This document shows, piece after piece, positions 7,788-15,113 of a DNA stretch of 38,742 bases (the stretch's first letter is position 1; the number at the start of each line of letters is the position of its first letter). A model generated the notes under the pieces. It had not been told where the DNA came from. It did not search any database and saw nothing but the letters and a program-made list of their open reading frames with translations. The translations under genes were made by a program, and so were the position numbers. Source of the stretch: Catenulisporales bacterium. GTDB taxonomy: Bacteria; Actinomycetota; Actinomycetes; Streptomycetales; Catenulisporaceae. The stretch covers positions 1 through 38,742 of the forward strand of contig JAEKKI010000140.1 in NCBI GenBank assembly GCA_019510485.1, given 5' to 3'.

Positions 7788-9008
7788 GTGCTGAAATCAC
7801 CTGCCACGCGGCGTGCGGTCGCGATATTCGCGGCCGGGTTCGTGGGTGTCACGGTCCTGATCGCCGCGCCGGGCGAGGCGGCGGCCGATGTGGTGCCGGC
7901 GCCGGCTGTCAGCTCGACGGTGTTCCCGCCCTTGGGGGAGCCCGGATCGGTCATTCGGACGCCGGGGACGTTCACGTTCTCGGTGCCGGCCGGGAGCGGG
8001 GTCGTGGAGTTCGATTACGTACTCAACGGGACACTCATGGTGGGCGGTGGCAATGCGCATGTCGCCGCGGGAGCCGACGGCACCGCGACCACTCCGCAGC
8101 TTCGGTCGGCGCTGTGGGGGACCAACGTGCTGACCGTGGAGGCGGTCGACGCCTCGGGTGCGGTTTCCCCGGCGACCTCGTACCTGTTCTACCTCGCCGG
8201 GGCGAGCCAGGTGGACCGGCACTCGGACTACGACGGCGACGGGAACGTCGACCTGCTCTCCGTCGGCGCGGACGGCGGGCTGCGCTTCTCCGCCGGACGC
8301 GGTGACGGCTCCGCGGCCGCCAGCGTCGGCACCATGTCGGGCGTGGACCTCACCGGGGCGCTGGTCGCCGGTGGCGGCAAGGAGGCGCGGGGGATCTTCG
8401 AGGACTTGTTCATCTACCAGAGCGGCAACCTCTACAACGTCCAAGGTGATGGCCTCGGCGGCTTCTCCCCGACGCAAGAGATCCTGGTCTCGCCGCCGTC
8501 CGGGCTGAGTGAGTGGCCGGCCCTCACGCAGCTGCTGTCCCCCGGCGACCTCACCGGTCATCGGCGCGCCGACCTCATCGGCAGGGTCGGCGACCAGCTG
8601 TTCCTGTTCCCCTCGGTCGCGCTCGACCGCTACGCGGCACCGGTGGCGATCGCCGGCTCGGGGTGGAGCGGCCGGACGGTCATCGGCGTGGTGGACAACG
8701 CCGGCGGTGGTCACGACCTCATCGCGCGCGATGACGCGACCGGCAGGATCTGGCGCTACCCCGGCCAGCCCGACGGCACCTTCGGTGACGAGTCGACCCG
8801 GGTGTGCGCCGGCGCGGGGCTGAAGGCGAGGAACTTCCCGCAGGCGATCGCGAAGGGTGACGTCACCGGCGACGGTGTGGCGGATATCTGGGCGGTGCAC
8901 AAGAACGGGGACCTGTTCGTGCTGCCCGGTCTGGCCGGCGGCGGTTTCGGACTGCCGCGGAACGTGGCGAACCAGGCGGCGTGGGCGGGCGTCACCACCC
9001 TCGGCTGA
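7788..9008 (+). CDS. Secreted FG-GAP/VCBS repeat protein
   Basis: About 406 aa. A signal peptide is visible: positive MLKSPATRR, a hydrophobic stretch AVAIFAAGFVGVTVLIAA, then a cleavage-like GEAAADV. An all-beta domain follows (FTFSVPAGSGVVEFDYVLNG). The second half carries FG-GAP-like, calcium-binding blade motifs: DYDGDGNVDLLSVG, GDLTGHRRADLIGR and GDVTGDGVADIWAV. These repeats form a beta-propeller in secreted adhesins, lectins and sugar-active proteins of actinomycetes; no catalytic residues are recognised. GTG 7788 is chosen because GGGGGA (7778-7783) lies 4 nt upstream; ATG 7776 is the in-frame alternative. It has its own promoter and terminator and sits at the edge of the polysaccharide locus, so surface-glycan binding is a fair guess. 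Confidence 0.8.
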   Translation: MLKSPATRRAVAIFAAGFVGVTVLIAAPGEAAADVVPAPAVSSTVFPPLGEPGSVIRTPGTFTFSVPAGSGVVEFDYVLNGTLMVGGGNAHVAAGADGTATTPQLRSALWGTNVLTVEAVDASGAVSPATSYLFYLAGASQVDRHSDYDGDGNVDLLSVGADGGLRFSAGRGDGSAAASVGTMSGVDLTGALVAGGGKEARGIFEDLFIYQSGNLYNVQGDGLGGFSPTQEILVSPPSGLSEWPALTQLLSPGDLTGHRRADLIGRVGDQLFLFPSVALDRYAAPVAIAGSGWSGRTVIGVVDNAGGGHDLIARDDATGRIWRYPGQPDGTFGDESTRVCAGAGLKARNFPQAIAKGDVTGDGVADIWAVHKNGDLFVLPGLAGGGFGLPRNVANQAAWAGVTTLG

Positions 9009-9026
9009 CCGCGGCTCGGCGCGATG

Positions 9027-9057
9027 CCCGGTCTGGAGGATTCTCCAGGCCGGGTTT
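9027..9057 (+). terminator. Intrinsic terminator after the FG-GAP gene
   Basis: A 12-bp stem (9027-9038 with 9043-9054, one G-T pair) with a GATT loop is followed by TTT. It sits between two converging genes and ends the plus-strand transcript. Confidence 0.85.
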
Positions 9058-9059
9058 CG

Positions 9060-10262
9060 TCATCTCCGCGCCGGCGAAACCGTCTCCACGTATCGCGGCG
9101 CGTACTGAGCCCAGGAGTGCTCCGCCTCGAAGAGAGTGCGGGCGGCGGCGGCTATGGCCGCGCGGGACTCGGGCGTGTCCTTGAGCAGCATGGCTATCGC
9201 GTCGGCGAAGGCGCGGATGGTCATGTCGGTGGCGGTGTAGGCGTGCGGGGCCACCAGGCGGGTGTTTTCGCGGAGCGGACGCAGGGCCAGGGGGATCGCG
9301 CGCGCCATCGCATGGGTCACCTTGTTCATGGCGCAGAAGTGGTTGAACGGGTTGTCGGGGTCGGGGACCGTCATGGCGTCGATGCGGCCGAGGAACGTGT
9401 CGACCTCGCCGGGGCCGAGCCAGCCGTGGAACGTGACGATGTCGTCCAGGCCCAAGCGGGTGGCGTGGGTGCGCGCGGCCGGAAGGGCGGGGCCGTCGCC
9501 GGCTACTTCGAGATGGAAGTCCGTGGTGCCGTCGGCGCGCAGGAGGGCGATCGCGTCCAGGAGGTCGGTGAGGCCGTCCTGTTCGCCGATGACGCCCAGG
9601 TAGCCGAGTGTGAGGGCGGCAGAGGTCGACTCGGGCTCCGCGTCGGCGGCGGGATCGGCGGTTGAGCGCGTGGTGGGCGTAGGGGAAACCTCTGCGGTGC
9701 GGATGATGATCGCGTCGCGGTCGTAGAGCTGCGCGATGCGGCTCCGCTGCTCCTCGCTGGGGGTGATCACGACGTCCGAGGCGGCGATCATGCGGCGCTC
9801 GGCACCCAGGAAGACGGGCGTCAGCCTGCTGAAACCGGCGCGGGAGGCAGCCAGCACGGGAACGACGTCCCGCTGGTCGTACACGGTGCGGACGCCGTGA
9901 CGGCGGGCCCAGCCGGCCAGCGGGAAGAGCAGGTCCGGCGGGTTCCCGATCTGCAGCATCCGGCGTCCGCCCTTGGAGCCGCGCAGGGCCCTGCGAACGG
10001 CACGAGCCGCCGCGGCGGCGGTCCAGACGCCTTCAGCCGCGGTGGCGAGAGCGCCCTGCCCCTCGAAGGAGGCGAACCGCACGATCGAGATGCCGTCGAC
10101 GCGTTCGCTCCCGGGGCGGCGGCCGCGGATGGCCGGGCACACCACCGTGACGCGCGCACCGTCATCGCGCAGCGCCAGGGCCTGTGACCAAGCGCGCTGG
10201 TCGTCGGGCACCGGCAGGTTCAACAGCACCAGGACGGCGTGCGGCTGCGCACCATTCGTCAT
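9060..10262 (-). CDS. GT4-family glycosyltransferase
   Basis: About 400 aa with the two Rossmann domains of GT-B enzymes. The N-terminal half (VLVLLNLPVPDDQRAWSQA, VTVVCPAIRGRRPGSE, TVYDQRDVVP) binds the acceptor. The C-terminal half contains LGYLGVIGEQDGLTDLLDAI, LEVAGDGPALP and VTFHGWLGPGEV, as in glycosyl transferase group 1 (GT4). In place of the common EAxAxGxP signature it has NKVTHAMARAIPLAL, a variant seen in some actinobacterial exopolysaccharide GT4s. The cytosolic enzyme transfers a sugar from a nucleotide sugar to a lipid-linked glycan. The start is supported by GGGAGGGAAC just upstream on the minus strand. It lies 63 bp downstream of a GT2 gene on the same strand, probably one operon. 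The sugar is unknown. Confidence 0.88.
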   Translation of the reverse strand: MTNGAQPHAVLVLLNLPVPDDQRAWSQALALRDDGARVTVVCPAIRGRRPGSERVDGISIVRFASFEGQGALATAAEGVWTAAAAARAVRRALRGSKGGRRMLQIGNPPDLLFPLAGWARRHGVRTVYDQRDVVPVLAASRAGFSRLTPVFLGAERRMIAASDVVITPSEEQRSRIAQLYDRDAIIIRTAEVSPTPTTRSTADPAADAEPESTSAALTLGYLGVIGEQDGLTDLLDAIALLRADGTTDFHLEVAGDGPALPAARTHATRLGLDDIVTFHGWLGPGEVDTFLGRIDAMTVPDPDNPFNHFCAMNKVTHAMARAIPLALRPLRENTRLVAPHAYTATDMTIRAFADAIAMLLKDTPESRAAIAAAARTLFEAEHSWAQYAPRYVETVSPARR

Positions 10263-10325
10263 GAGTTCCCTCCCCCTTTGGACGAGCGTAGCCGGGAATC
10301 AGCCGACTGACACGTGGATCGCGGG

Positions 10326-11189
10326 TCACCGGGTGGTGTCGTCACGCTGCCAGGTCCGGAAGTCCCCGGCGCGGACGGCACGGCGGGCGCGAAGCCTGGT
10401 GACAACGGTGATCGCGAGGAACCACAAGACTTTTGGAGCGTTCGGCACCGGATGCCTGAGAGCGATGGTGCGCAAGTCGGACAGGGAAGTGCGGGCGGAA
10501 TCCGAGGCCGCCGCGAGTTCGCCGTTGGTCGAGGCCTGAGTCGTGGACACCAGCGCGCGCGTGCGGATACGGAGTAATGCCGAGAGAGTGCGCGGCGGAT
10601 GGATCACAGCGACCGCCCCTGGAACGACGCGCCGGTGTTCAGGAGCGAAGGCGAGAGACGCGGCCAGGTCATCGCCTAGTAGCGGAGGCAGGGAGCGCAG
10701 TTGATCGTGGCCGTCGCTCGAAACCGCGACGACCCCGCGCCCGAACAGCCCGTCGCGAACCACCGGCAGAGCATGCCAGACGTCGTAGAACCACCGAACG
10801 GTCCAGGGACGTCGCTCGGCCGGCCAGCCCCGCTCGGGGCCGGCGGCGAGCACGTCCGGCGCGTCGAACGCAGCCGCGAGGGCCCGGGCGCCCGCGGTGT
10901 CCAGCTCGACATCAGCATCCACATACAGCCGGGGAAAACTCTTAGCGTGCTCATCGGCCAGCCGCATGGCGGCGTGCTTGTCGGCCTTCGAGCTGACCAG
11001 GACGCGCACATCCGGCCCGAAGCCGGAGGCGATGCCGGCTGTGTCGTCGGTGCAGCCGTTGGCGACGACCCAGACCTCGAACTCGCCCGGCTCGGCGTCG
11101 GCGAGCAGACCGCTGAGCAGACGTCCGACGACGCCGGCCTCATTGTGCGCTGGGATGACCACGGACACCACGATCGGCAAGTATCGCAC
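10326..11189 (-). CDS. GT2-family glycosyltransferase
   Basis: About 287 aa. The family 2 GT-A fold starts with VSVVIPAHNEAGVVGRLLSG and VWVVANGCTDDTAG and has the DxD-like YVDADVEL where metal and nucleotide sugar bind. The short C-terminus ends in a helical segment (KVLWFLAITVVTRL) that may associate with the membrane. The GTG at 11189 is the longest start; the GTG codons a few residues downstream, at the beginning of the first beta strand, are almost equally good. It is transcribed divergently from the next GT4 gene and shares with it a 71-bp control region containing a perfect inverted repeat. Substrate unknown; it fits the surrounding polysaccharide locus. Confidence 0.85.
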   Translation of the reverse strand: MRYLPIVVSVVIPAHNEAGVVGRLLSGLLADAEPGEFEVWVVANGCTDDTAGIASGFGPDVRVLVSSKADKHAAMRLADEHAKSFPRLYVDADVELDTAGARALAAAFDAPDVLAAGPERGWPAERRPWTVRWFYDVWHALPVVRDGLFGRGVVAVSSDGHDQLRSLPPLLGDDLAASLAFAPEHRRVVPGAVAVIHPPRTLSALLRIRTRALVSTTQASTNGELAAASDSARTSLSDLRTIALRHPVPNAPKVLWFLAITVVTRLRARRAVRAGDFRTWQRDDTTR

Positions 11190-11217
11190 TGGTGGGGAGT
11201 TGCCGCCGTCAGGGTTT

Positions 11218-11236
11218 GGTCCCCTTGTCGGGGACC
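11218..11236. promoter_or_regulatory. Perfect 7-bp inverted repeat between divergent glycosyltransferase genes
   Basis: GGTCCCC (11218-11224), five bases, then GGGGACC (11230-11236). The 19-bp dyad sits in the only space between the two divergent starts (11189 minus, 11261 plus), the expected place for an operator controlling both. It could also be a hairpin in the plus-strand leader. No bound protein is known. Confidence 0.45.
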
Positions 11237-11260
11237 TCCCCGGCTTGTCACCATGGCGGA

Positions 11261-12445
11261 GTGACGGACAGCTCGGAGCGTGCGCATCCGACCACGGAGC
11301 GGACGCGCGCGAAGCGCCGGCCGCGCGTCCTGGTCATGGTCTCGGCGGGATGGTTCCCGCCCTACCTGGAAGAGGTCGCCGAGCAGGGGCGGGCGGGGGA
11401 GCGGCCGAAGGTGTGGCTGTACGACCTGCCGTACGAGATGACGGTCCTGGATCAGCGTTTCGTGACCGGGCCGTCGAAGCTGCGCCGTGCCGTCTATCGC
11501 AAGCTGCCGCTGCCGTTGGCTTTCGCCGCGGAGGCGTTCCGCGTCCGACGAAACTACGACGCGATCTTCGCCTGGGGCGCCGAGGCGTCGAGCCTCCCGC
11601 TGGCGCTGGCCCTGCGCTGCATCAGGCCGGGGAAGCGGACCCCGCTGGTCGCGCTCTACAGCTGGATGTCGACCGGTAACAAGGCCAGGCTGCTGCGGCT
11701 GGCGTGGCCGGGAATCAGGACACTGGTACTGCCGCCGTCCGCGCAGGCCGAGTTCGCCAGGAAGCGGCTGAAGATCCCGGCCGAGCGGATCGTCACGCCG
11801 AAGTGGGTCGTGGACACCGACTTCTTCGATCCGGAGCTGGCGAAAGCGGCGGAGGAGGACGGAAGGAATCAGGGCACCGCGATGATCTGCTCGGCGGGGC
11901 GTGAGATGCGCGACTTCGCCACCCTCATCGCCGCCCTGGACGGCACCGGCGTCCGCTGCCACATCGCCGGCTCGCTGGTGGCGGGCATGGACGACCGCTG
12001 GCGGGCCGAACTGGGCGACCGGGGCGAGCGGGTCGGGCTGCCGGAGGGCGTCACCTTCGGGCCGCTGACCCCGATCGAGATGCGCGATCTCTACGCGCGT
12101 GCGCGCTTCGTCGTCCTGCCCCTGCATCCCAGCGACACCGATCACGGCATCAGCTGCATGCTGGAGGCGTTCGCCATGAGGCGCCCGGTGATCTGTACGC
12201 GCATCGACGGGCAGCGGGACGCGCTCGTCGAAGGCGTCAACGGCCTGTTCGTGGCCCCGCACGACGCCGCGGCGTTGCGGGCCGAGATCCTCGAACTGAT
12301 CGCGGATCCGGAGCGTGCGGCGAAGATGGGGCGCGAGGCCAGACGGCTGGCGGAGACCGAGTTCGGTATGACGCGGTGGGTGGCGGCGTTGACCGGGGTG
12401 CTCGACGCGGCTGTGGCTTCCGGGCGCGATGGCGCGCGGTCGTAG
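11261..12445 (+). CDS. GT4-family glycosyltransferase
   Basis: About 394 aa. The GT-B features are VLVMVSAGWFPPYLEE at the N-terminus, an acceptor half with FAWGAEASSLPLALAL, then VTPKWVVDTDFFDPELA, the glycine-rich ICSAGREMRDFATLIAAL, and HGISCMLEAFAMRRPVICTR with VNGLFV, the usual EAxAxxxPVI...NG nucleotide-sugar signature of GT4. It should extend a lipid-linked glycan in the cytosol. GTG 11261 is preferred because the sequence upstream translates to a nonconserved-looking, arginine- and cysteine-containing leader from GTG 11192; the ribosome binding site is weak in either case. A GT2 gene follows 46 bp downstream on the same strand. Confidence 0.87.
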   Translation: MTDSSERAHPTTERTRAKRRPRVLVMVSAGWFPPYLEEVAEQGRAGERPKVWLYDLPYEMTVLDQRFVTGPSKLRRAVYRKLPLPLAFAAEAFRVRRNYDAIFAWGAEASSLPLALALRCIRPGKRTPLVALYSWMSTGNKARLLRLAWPGIRTLVLPPSAQAEFARKRLKIPAERIVTPKWVVDTDFFDPELAKAAEEDGRNQGTAMICSAGREMRDFATLIAALDGTGVRCHIAGSLVAGMDDRWRAELGDRGERVGLPEGVTFGPLTPIEMRDLYARARFVVLPLHPSDTDHGISCMLEAFAMRRPVICTRIDGQRDALVEGVNGLFVAPHDAAALRAEILELIADPERAAKMGREARRLAETEFGMTRWVAALTGVLDAAVASGRDGARS

Positions 12446-12491
12446 GGGACATCACCTCGAATGCAGACACCGGTGACAAGCGGCCCCTAGC

Positions 12492-13439
12492 ATGACGTCC
12501 GTGGGGGTAGATCCAGAAACCGACCAGCGGCCCGGAGCCGTGCTGGTCGTCGTGACGTGGAACAGTGCCGACGTCCTGCCGGGTCTGGTGGAGTCGCTGG
12601 AGCTCGGCATGGCAGGGCTGCGCTGGCGCCTGGTCGTCGCCGACAACGACTCCGCCGACGGCACGCCCGAGGTGGTGCGGACCCTGGCGCCGGACGCGCT
12701 GCTGGTGCAGACCGGGCGCAACGCCGGGTACTCCGCCGCGATCAACGCGGCGCTGGCGGCGATCGGGCCGTTGGACGAGCAGACCGACGCGGTGTTCGTG
12801 TGCAATCCGGACATCCGGATGAAACCCGGATGCGGCGCGGCGCTGGTGCGGGGGCTCAAGGCAGCCGGTACCGGGATCACCGCGCCGGTGCTGTACGACG
12901 GCCGCGGCCGGATGATCAGGACCCTGCGTCGGGAGCCGAACCCGTTGCGGCTGTTGGGGGAGATGGTCCTCGGCGCGAGCCGGTCGGGCCGGTTCGCGCC
13001 GTTCGGTGAGCAAGTGACGGACCCCGCCGCCTACCGCAGACCCACACAGGCGGATTGGGCGGCCGGGTCGCTGATGGCGCTGTCGCGGGAGTGCCTTCAG
13101 GCCTGCGGGCCCTGGGACGAGTCGTTCTTCCTGTATTCAGAGGAGACCGAGTACGCCCTGCGGGCCGGCACGCGTGGCTTCGCGACGCGTCTCGCGCCGG
13201 ATGCGATCGCCGTCCACCTGGAGGGTGAGGCGACGGTCTCGCCGAAGCTGTGGACGTTGCTGACGCTGAACCGCGTACGCCTCTATCGGCGGACCCACCG
13301 GGCGCCGGCCGTGGCCGCGTTCTGGGGCGCGTTGCTGCTGCGGGAGTCGTCGCGGGCGGTGCTCGGGCGGTCCAGCAGCCGCGCGGCGGTGCGGGCTCTG
13401 GTGAGCCCGGCACGGATGCGGGAGAAGCCAGGGCCCTGA
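12492..13439 (+). CDS. GT2-family (rhamnosyltransferase-like) glycosyltransferase
   Basis: About 315 aa. AVLVVVTWNSADVLPGLVES, VVADNDSADGT, TGRNAGYSAAINAAL, FVCNPDIRMKPG and GPWDESFFLYSEETEYALRA are the consecutive motifs of WbbL/rhamnosyltransferase-like GT2 enzymes. CNPD supplies the metal-binding acidic residue and the EET segment the probable catalytic base. The C-terminus is basic (RMREKPGP). ATG 12492 lacks a good ribosome binding site. A TAGCAT box at 12488-12493, about seven bases before the in-frame GTG 12501, allows a leaderless start there; this is inference. The donor (dTDP-rhamnose or another sugar) cannot be decided from sequence. Confidence 0.87.
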   Translation: MTSVGVDPETDQRPGAVLVVVTWNSADVLPGLVESLELGMAGLRWRLVVADNDSADGTPEVVRTLAPDALLVQTGRNAGYSAAINAALAAIGPLDEQTDAVFVCNPDIRMKPGCGAALVRGLKAAGTGITAPVLYDGRGRMIRTLRREPNPLRLLGEMVLGASRSGRFAPFGEQVTDPAAYRRPTQADWAAGSLMALSRECLQACGPWDESFFLYSEETEYALRAGTRGFATRLAPDAIAVHLEGEATVSPKLWTLLTLNRVRLYRRTHRAPAVAAFWGALLLRESSRAVLGRSSSRAAVRALVSPARMREKPGP

Positions 13440-13463
13440 TGGGCGCTCGGGCTGTGCGATGGT

Positions 13464-13871
13464 TCAGTCCAGGACCGCGGTCGCTTCGATCTCGACCAGG
13501 TGCTCGGGGGTGTCCAGCGCCGCGACGCCGATCAGGGTGGTCGGCGGCACCGGAGTGACCCCCAGCTTCGCGGCGGCCCGGGAGATGCCGGCCAGAAGCG
13601 GGGACATCTTGTCGGCCGTCCAGTCCACGACGTAGAAGGTCAGTTTCGCCACGTCGTCGAAAGAGCCGCCGGCCCCGTCCAGGGCGGTGGCGATGTTGAG
13701 GTAGCACTGCTCGACCTGCGCGGCGAGATCGCCTTGGCCGATCGTCTTCCCCGCGGCGTCCCAGGCGACCTGTCCGGCGATGAAGACCAGCTTCGAACCG
13801 GAGGCGATCGCCACCTGCCGGTAGACGTCGATCTCGGGCAGTCCTTCGGGGTTCTTCAGGATGATGGTCAT
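13464..13871 (-). CDS. RidA family protein (YjgF/YER057c/UK114)
   Basis: About 135 aa, the normal length of the family. Visible RidA features are VFIAGQVAWDAAGKTIGQGDLAAQVEQCYLNIATAL, KLTFYVVDW and a C-terminal VEIEATAVLD. Canonical RidA hydrolyses reactive enamines/imines from PLP enzymes using an arginine in the IRxxCR segment near residue 105. Here the corresponding stretch is VPPTTLIGVAAL with no arginine, so it belongs to a RidA-like subgroup and its deaminase activity is doubtful. The start at 13871 has GGAGA upstream on the minus strand; ATG 13887 or 13952 would add a nonconserved leader. It is divergent from an HxlR regulator that probably controls it. No link to the polysaccharide genes is evident. 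Confidence 0.88.
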   Translation of the reverse strand: MTIILKNPEGLPEIDVYRQVAIASGSKLVFIAGQVAWDAAGKTIGQGDLAAQVEQCYLNIATALDGAGGSFDDVAKLTFYVVDWTADKMSPLLAGISRAAAKLGVTPVPPTTLIGVAALDTPEHLVEIEATAVLD

Positions 13872-13902
13872 GCTGTCCGTCTCCATGCTTCGTGGTCTCT
13901 TG

Positions 13903-13963
13903 TGGTTACTGAGAAACCATAGGAGAGTGTGAGTTGACATGGAAGAACGCACTTTTCAGTGAC
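13903..13963. promoter_or_regulatory. Candidate HxlR operators between ridA-like and hxlR genes
   Basis: TGGTT-N7-AACCA (13903-13919) contains the element GTTACTGAGAAAC. A similar element in opposite orientation (TTTTCAGTGAC, 13953-13963) lies just before the HxlR gene. TTGACA at 13934-13939 is a good -35 box for the plus strand. Paired half-sites flanking a divergent promoter fit dimeric HxlR autoregulation; this is inference from position and symmetry. Confidence 0.4.
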
Positions 13964-13974
13964 TGGGGAACCTG

Positions 13975-14358
13975 ATGGTGACCAAGCAGTTCACCGGCTT
14001 GCCCGAGGATGCGGACCTGGCGCGCGCAGGCTCCTTGGCGCGGGAGATCTTCTCCGACGTCGCCAACAAGTGGGCGTTCCTGATCGTCGAGAGTCTTGGT
14101 GACGGCACCCTGCGCTTCAGCGAGCTCCGCGACGTTGTCGAGGGCATCAGCCACAAGATGCTCACCCAGAACCTGAGGATGCTGGAGCGCAACGGCCTGG
14201 TCGAGCGGACGGTGCATCCCACCGTCCCGCCGCGGGTCGAATACACCCTCACCGAGCCGGGCCAGGCGCTGCGGGCGACAGTCGACGGGATGTGCGGCTG
14301 GACCCGCCGGTTCCTCGGTGACATCGAGGCCGCCCGCAGTCACTTCGACGCGACTTAG
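13975..14358 (+). CDS. HxlR-family winged-helix transcriptional regulator
   Basis: About 127 aa. The single HxlR domain is clear: DVANKWAFLIVESLGDGTLRFSELRDVVEGISHKMLTQNLRMLERNGLVERTV... and YTLTEPGQALRA. This is the MarR-like DUF24 fold that binds DNA as a dimer. The conserved N-terminal cysteine of redox-sensing HxlR/YodB-type regulators is absent here (the segment reads AREIFSDVANKW), so a cysteine-thiol switch is unlikely; the only cysteine is in the C-terminal GMCGWT. The ATG at 13975 has GGGGA 5-6 nt upstream. It is divergent from the RidA-like gene and is presumably its regulator. The stop codon overlaps the stop of the convergent PHP gene by 3 bases (14355-14358). Confidence 0.9.
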   Translation: MVTKQFTGLPEDADLARAGSLAREIFSDVANKWAFLIVESLGDGTLRFSELRDVVEGISHKMLTQNLRMLERNGLVERTVHPTVPPRVEYTLTEPGQALRATVDGMCGWTRRFLGDIEAARSHFDAT

Positions 14359-15113
14359 CGGCGTAGCGCCAGAGCCCCGCGCATGGCGCGCGCCGCGAGC
14401 GCGCGCGCCGATTCCGCCGCCGCCAGCGCCACGCCGCCGACCCCGGAAGCCAGACGAAGCGCCGACCGGCTGAACGCCAGCGCCTCGAAGTGGCCGGCGC
14501 GCAGCGCCTCCTCGACGCTGGACCGCGTCGGCGCGTCCGCGAGCGTCACCTCCATCGCCAGCGGGAAGAACTGCCGCGCGCCGTGGAAGTCCAGCGCCAC
14601 GAACGGCGGCAGGCCCAGGCGCTCGGCGTAGGCGAGGGCTTCGCGGTTCGGGGCCCAGCCGTCGTACTTGCGGTTCCAGATCTCGACGGCGGTCAGGTCC
14701 TTGGCCCAGGCCGGGTCGAAGCGGCGCCAGGCGGCGCGGCGCCAGGGGTGGGCGAAGACGGCGATGCCGTCGGCTTCGCGGGTGTGGGCCAGCACGCCGG
14801 CGATGTCAGGGGTCTGGCTGAGGAAGGGCACGTCGCCCCAGACCGGGATGTGGACCACGTTGTCGGCGTCGTTGTACTCCAGGCCCGGCACGACCAGGAC
14901 GCCGTCGCGGGAAGCGGCGGCACACGCTTCGACGTACTCCTTCCACTTGGCCTCGGTGAAGGTGCGGCTGTGCTCGCACATCAGCAGCACACTGCGACCC
15001 CGGCGGCGGAAGGCGGCGGCCAGCCGGTCCAGGGGCCAGGAGGCGTCGTCCGACCACTCGGAGTGGATGTGCGCCACGGCGCGGACCTTGGTCACGGGGC
15101 TCACGGGGCTCAC
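14355..15113 (-). CDS. PHP-domain metal-dependent hydrolase
   Basis: About 252 aa. The polymerase and histidinol phosphatase motifs are in order: AHIHSEWSDD (HxH), MCEHSRTF, VPGLEYND, VVHIPVWGD, VFAHPWRR and LDFHG. These supply the histidines and acids for a multinuclear metal site. Related proteins act on phosphoesters; the substrate here is unknown. Three GTG codons are possible (15113, 15104, 15095). The first forms a GTGA overlap with the stop of the ATP-grasp gene, so coupled translation is very likely and the two proteins probably work on the same small molecule or glycan modification. The gene converges on and slightly overlaps the HxlR gene. Roughly 75 codons upstream remain open but lie inside the ATP-grasp gene and are not part of this protein. 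Confidence 0.85.
   Translation of the reverse strand: MSPVSPVTKVRAVAHIHSEWSDDASWPLDRLAAAFRRRGRSVLLMCEHSRTFTEAKWKEYVEACAAASRDGVLVVPGLEYNDADNVVHIPVWGDVPFLSQTPDIAGVLAHTREADGIAVFAHPWRRAAWRRFDPAWAKDLTAVEIWNRKYDGWAPNREALAYAERLGLPPFVALDFHGARQFFPLAMEVTLADAPTRSSVEEALRAGHFEALAFSRSALRLASGVGGVALAAAESARALAARAMRGALALRR

Noticed and set aside
10676..12262. Minus-strand open frame of 528 codons
   Set aside because: It lies opposite a clear GT4 gene and over the GT2 gene in another frame; composition is low-complexity and without motifs.
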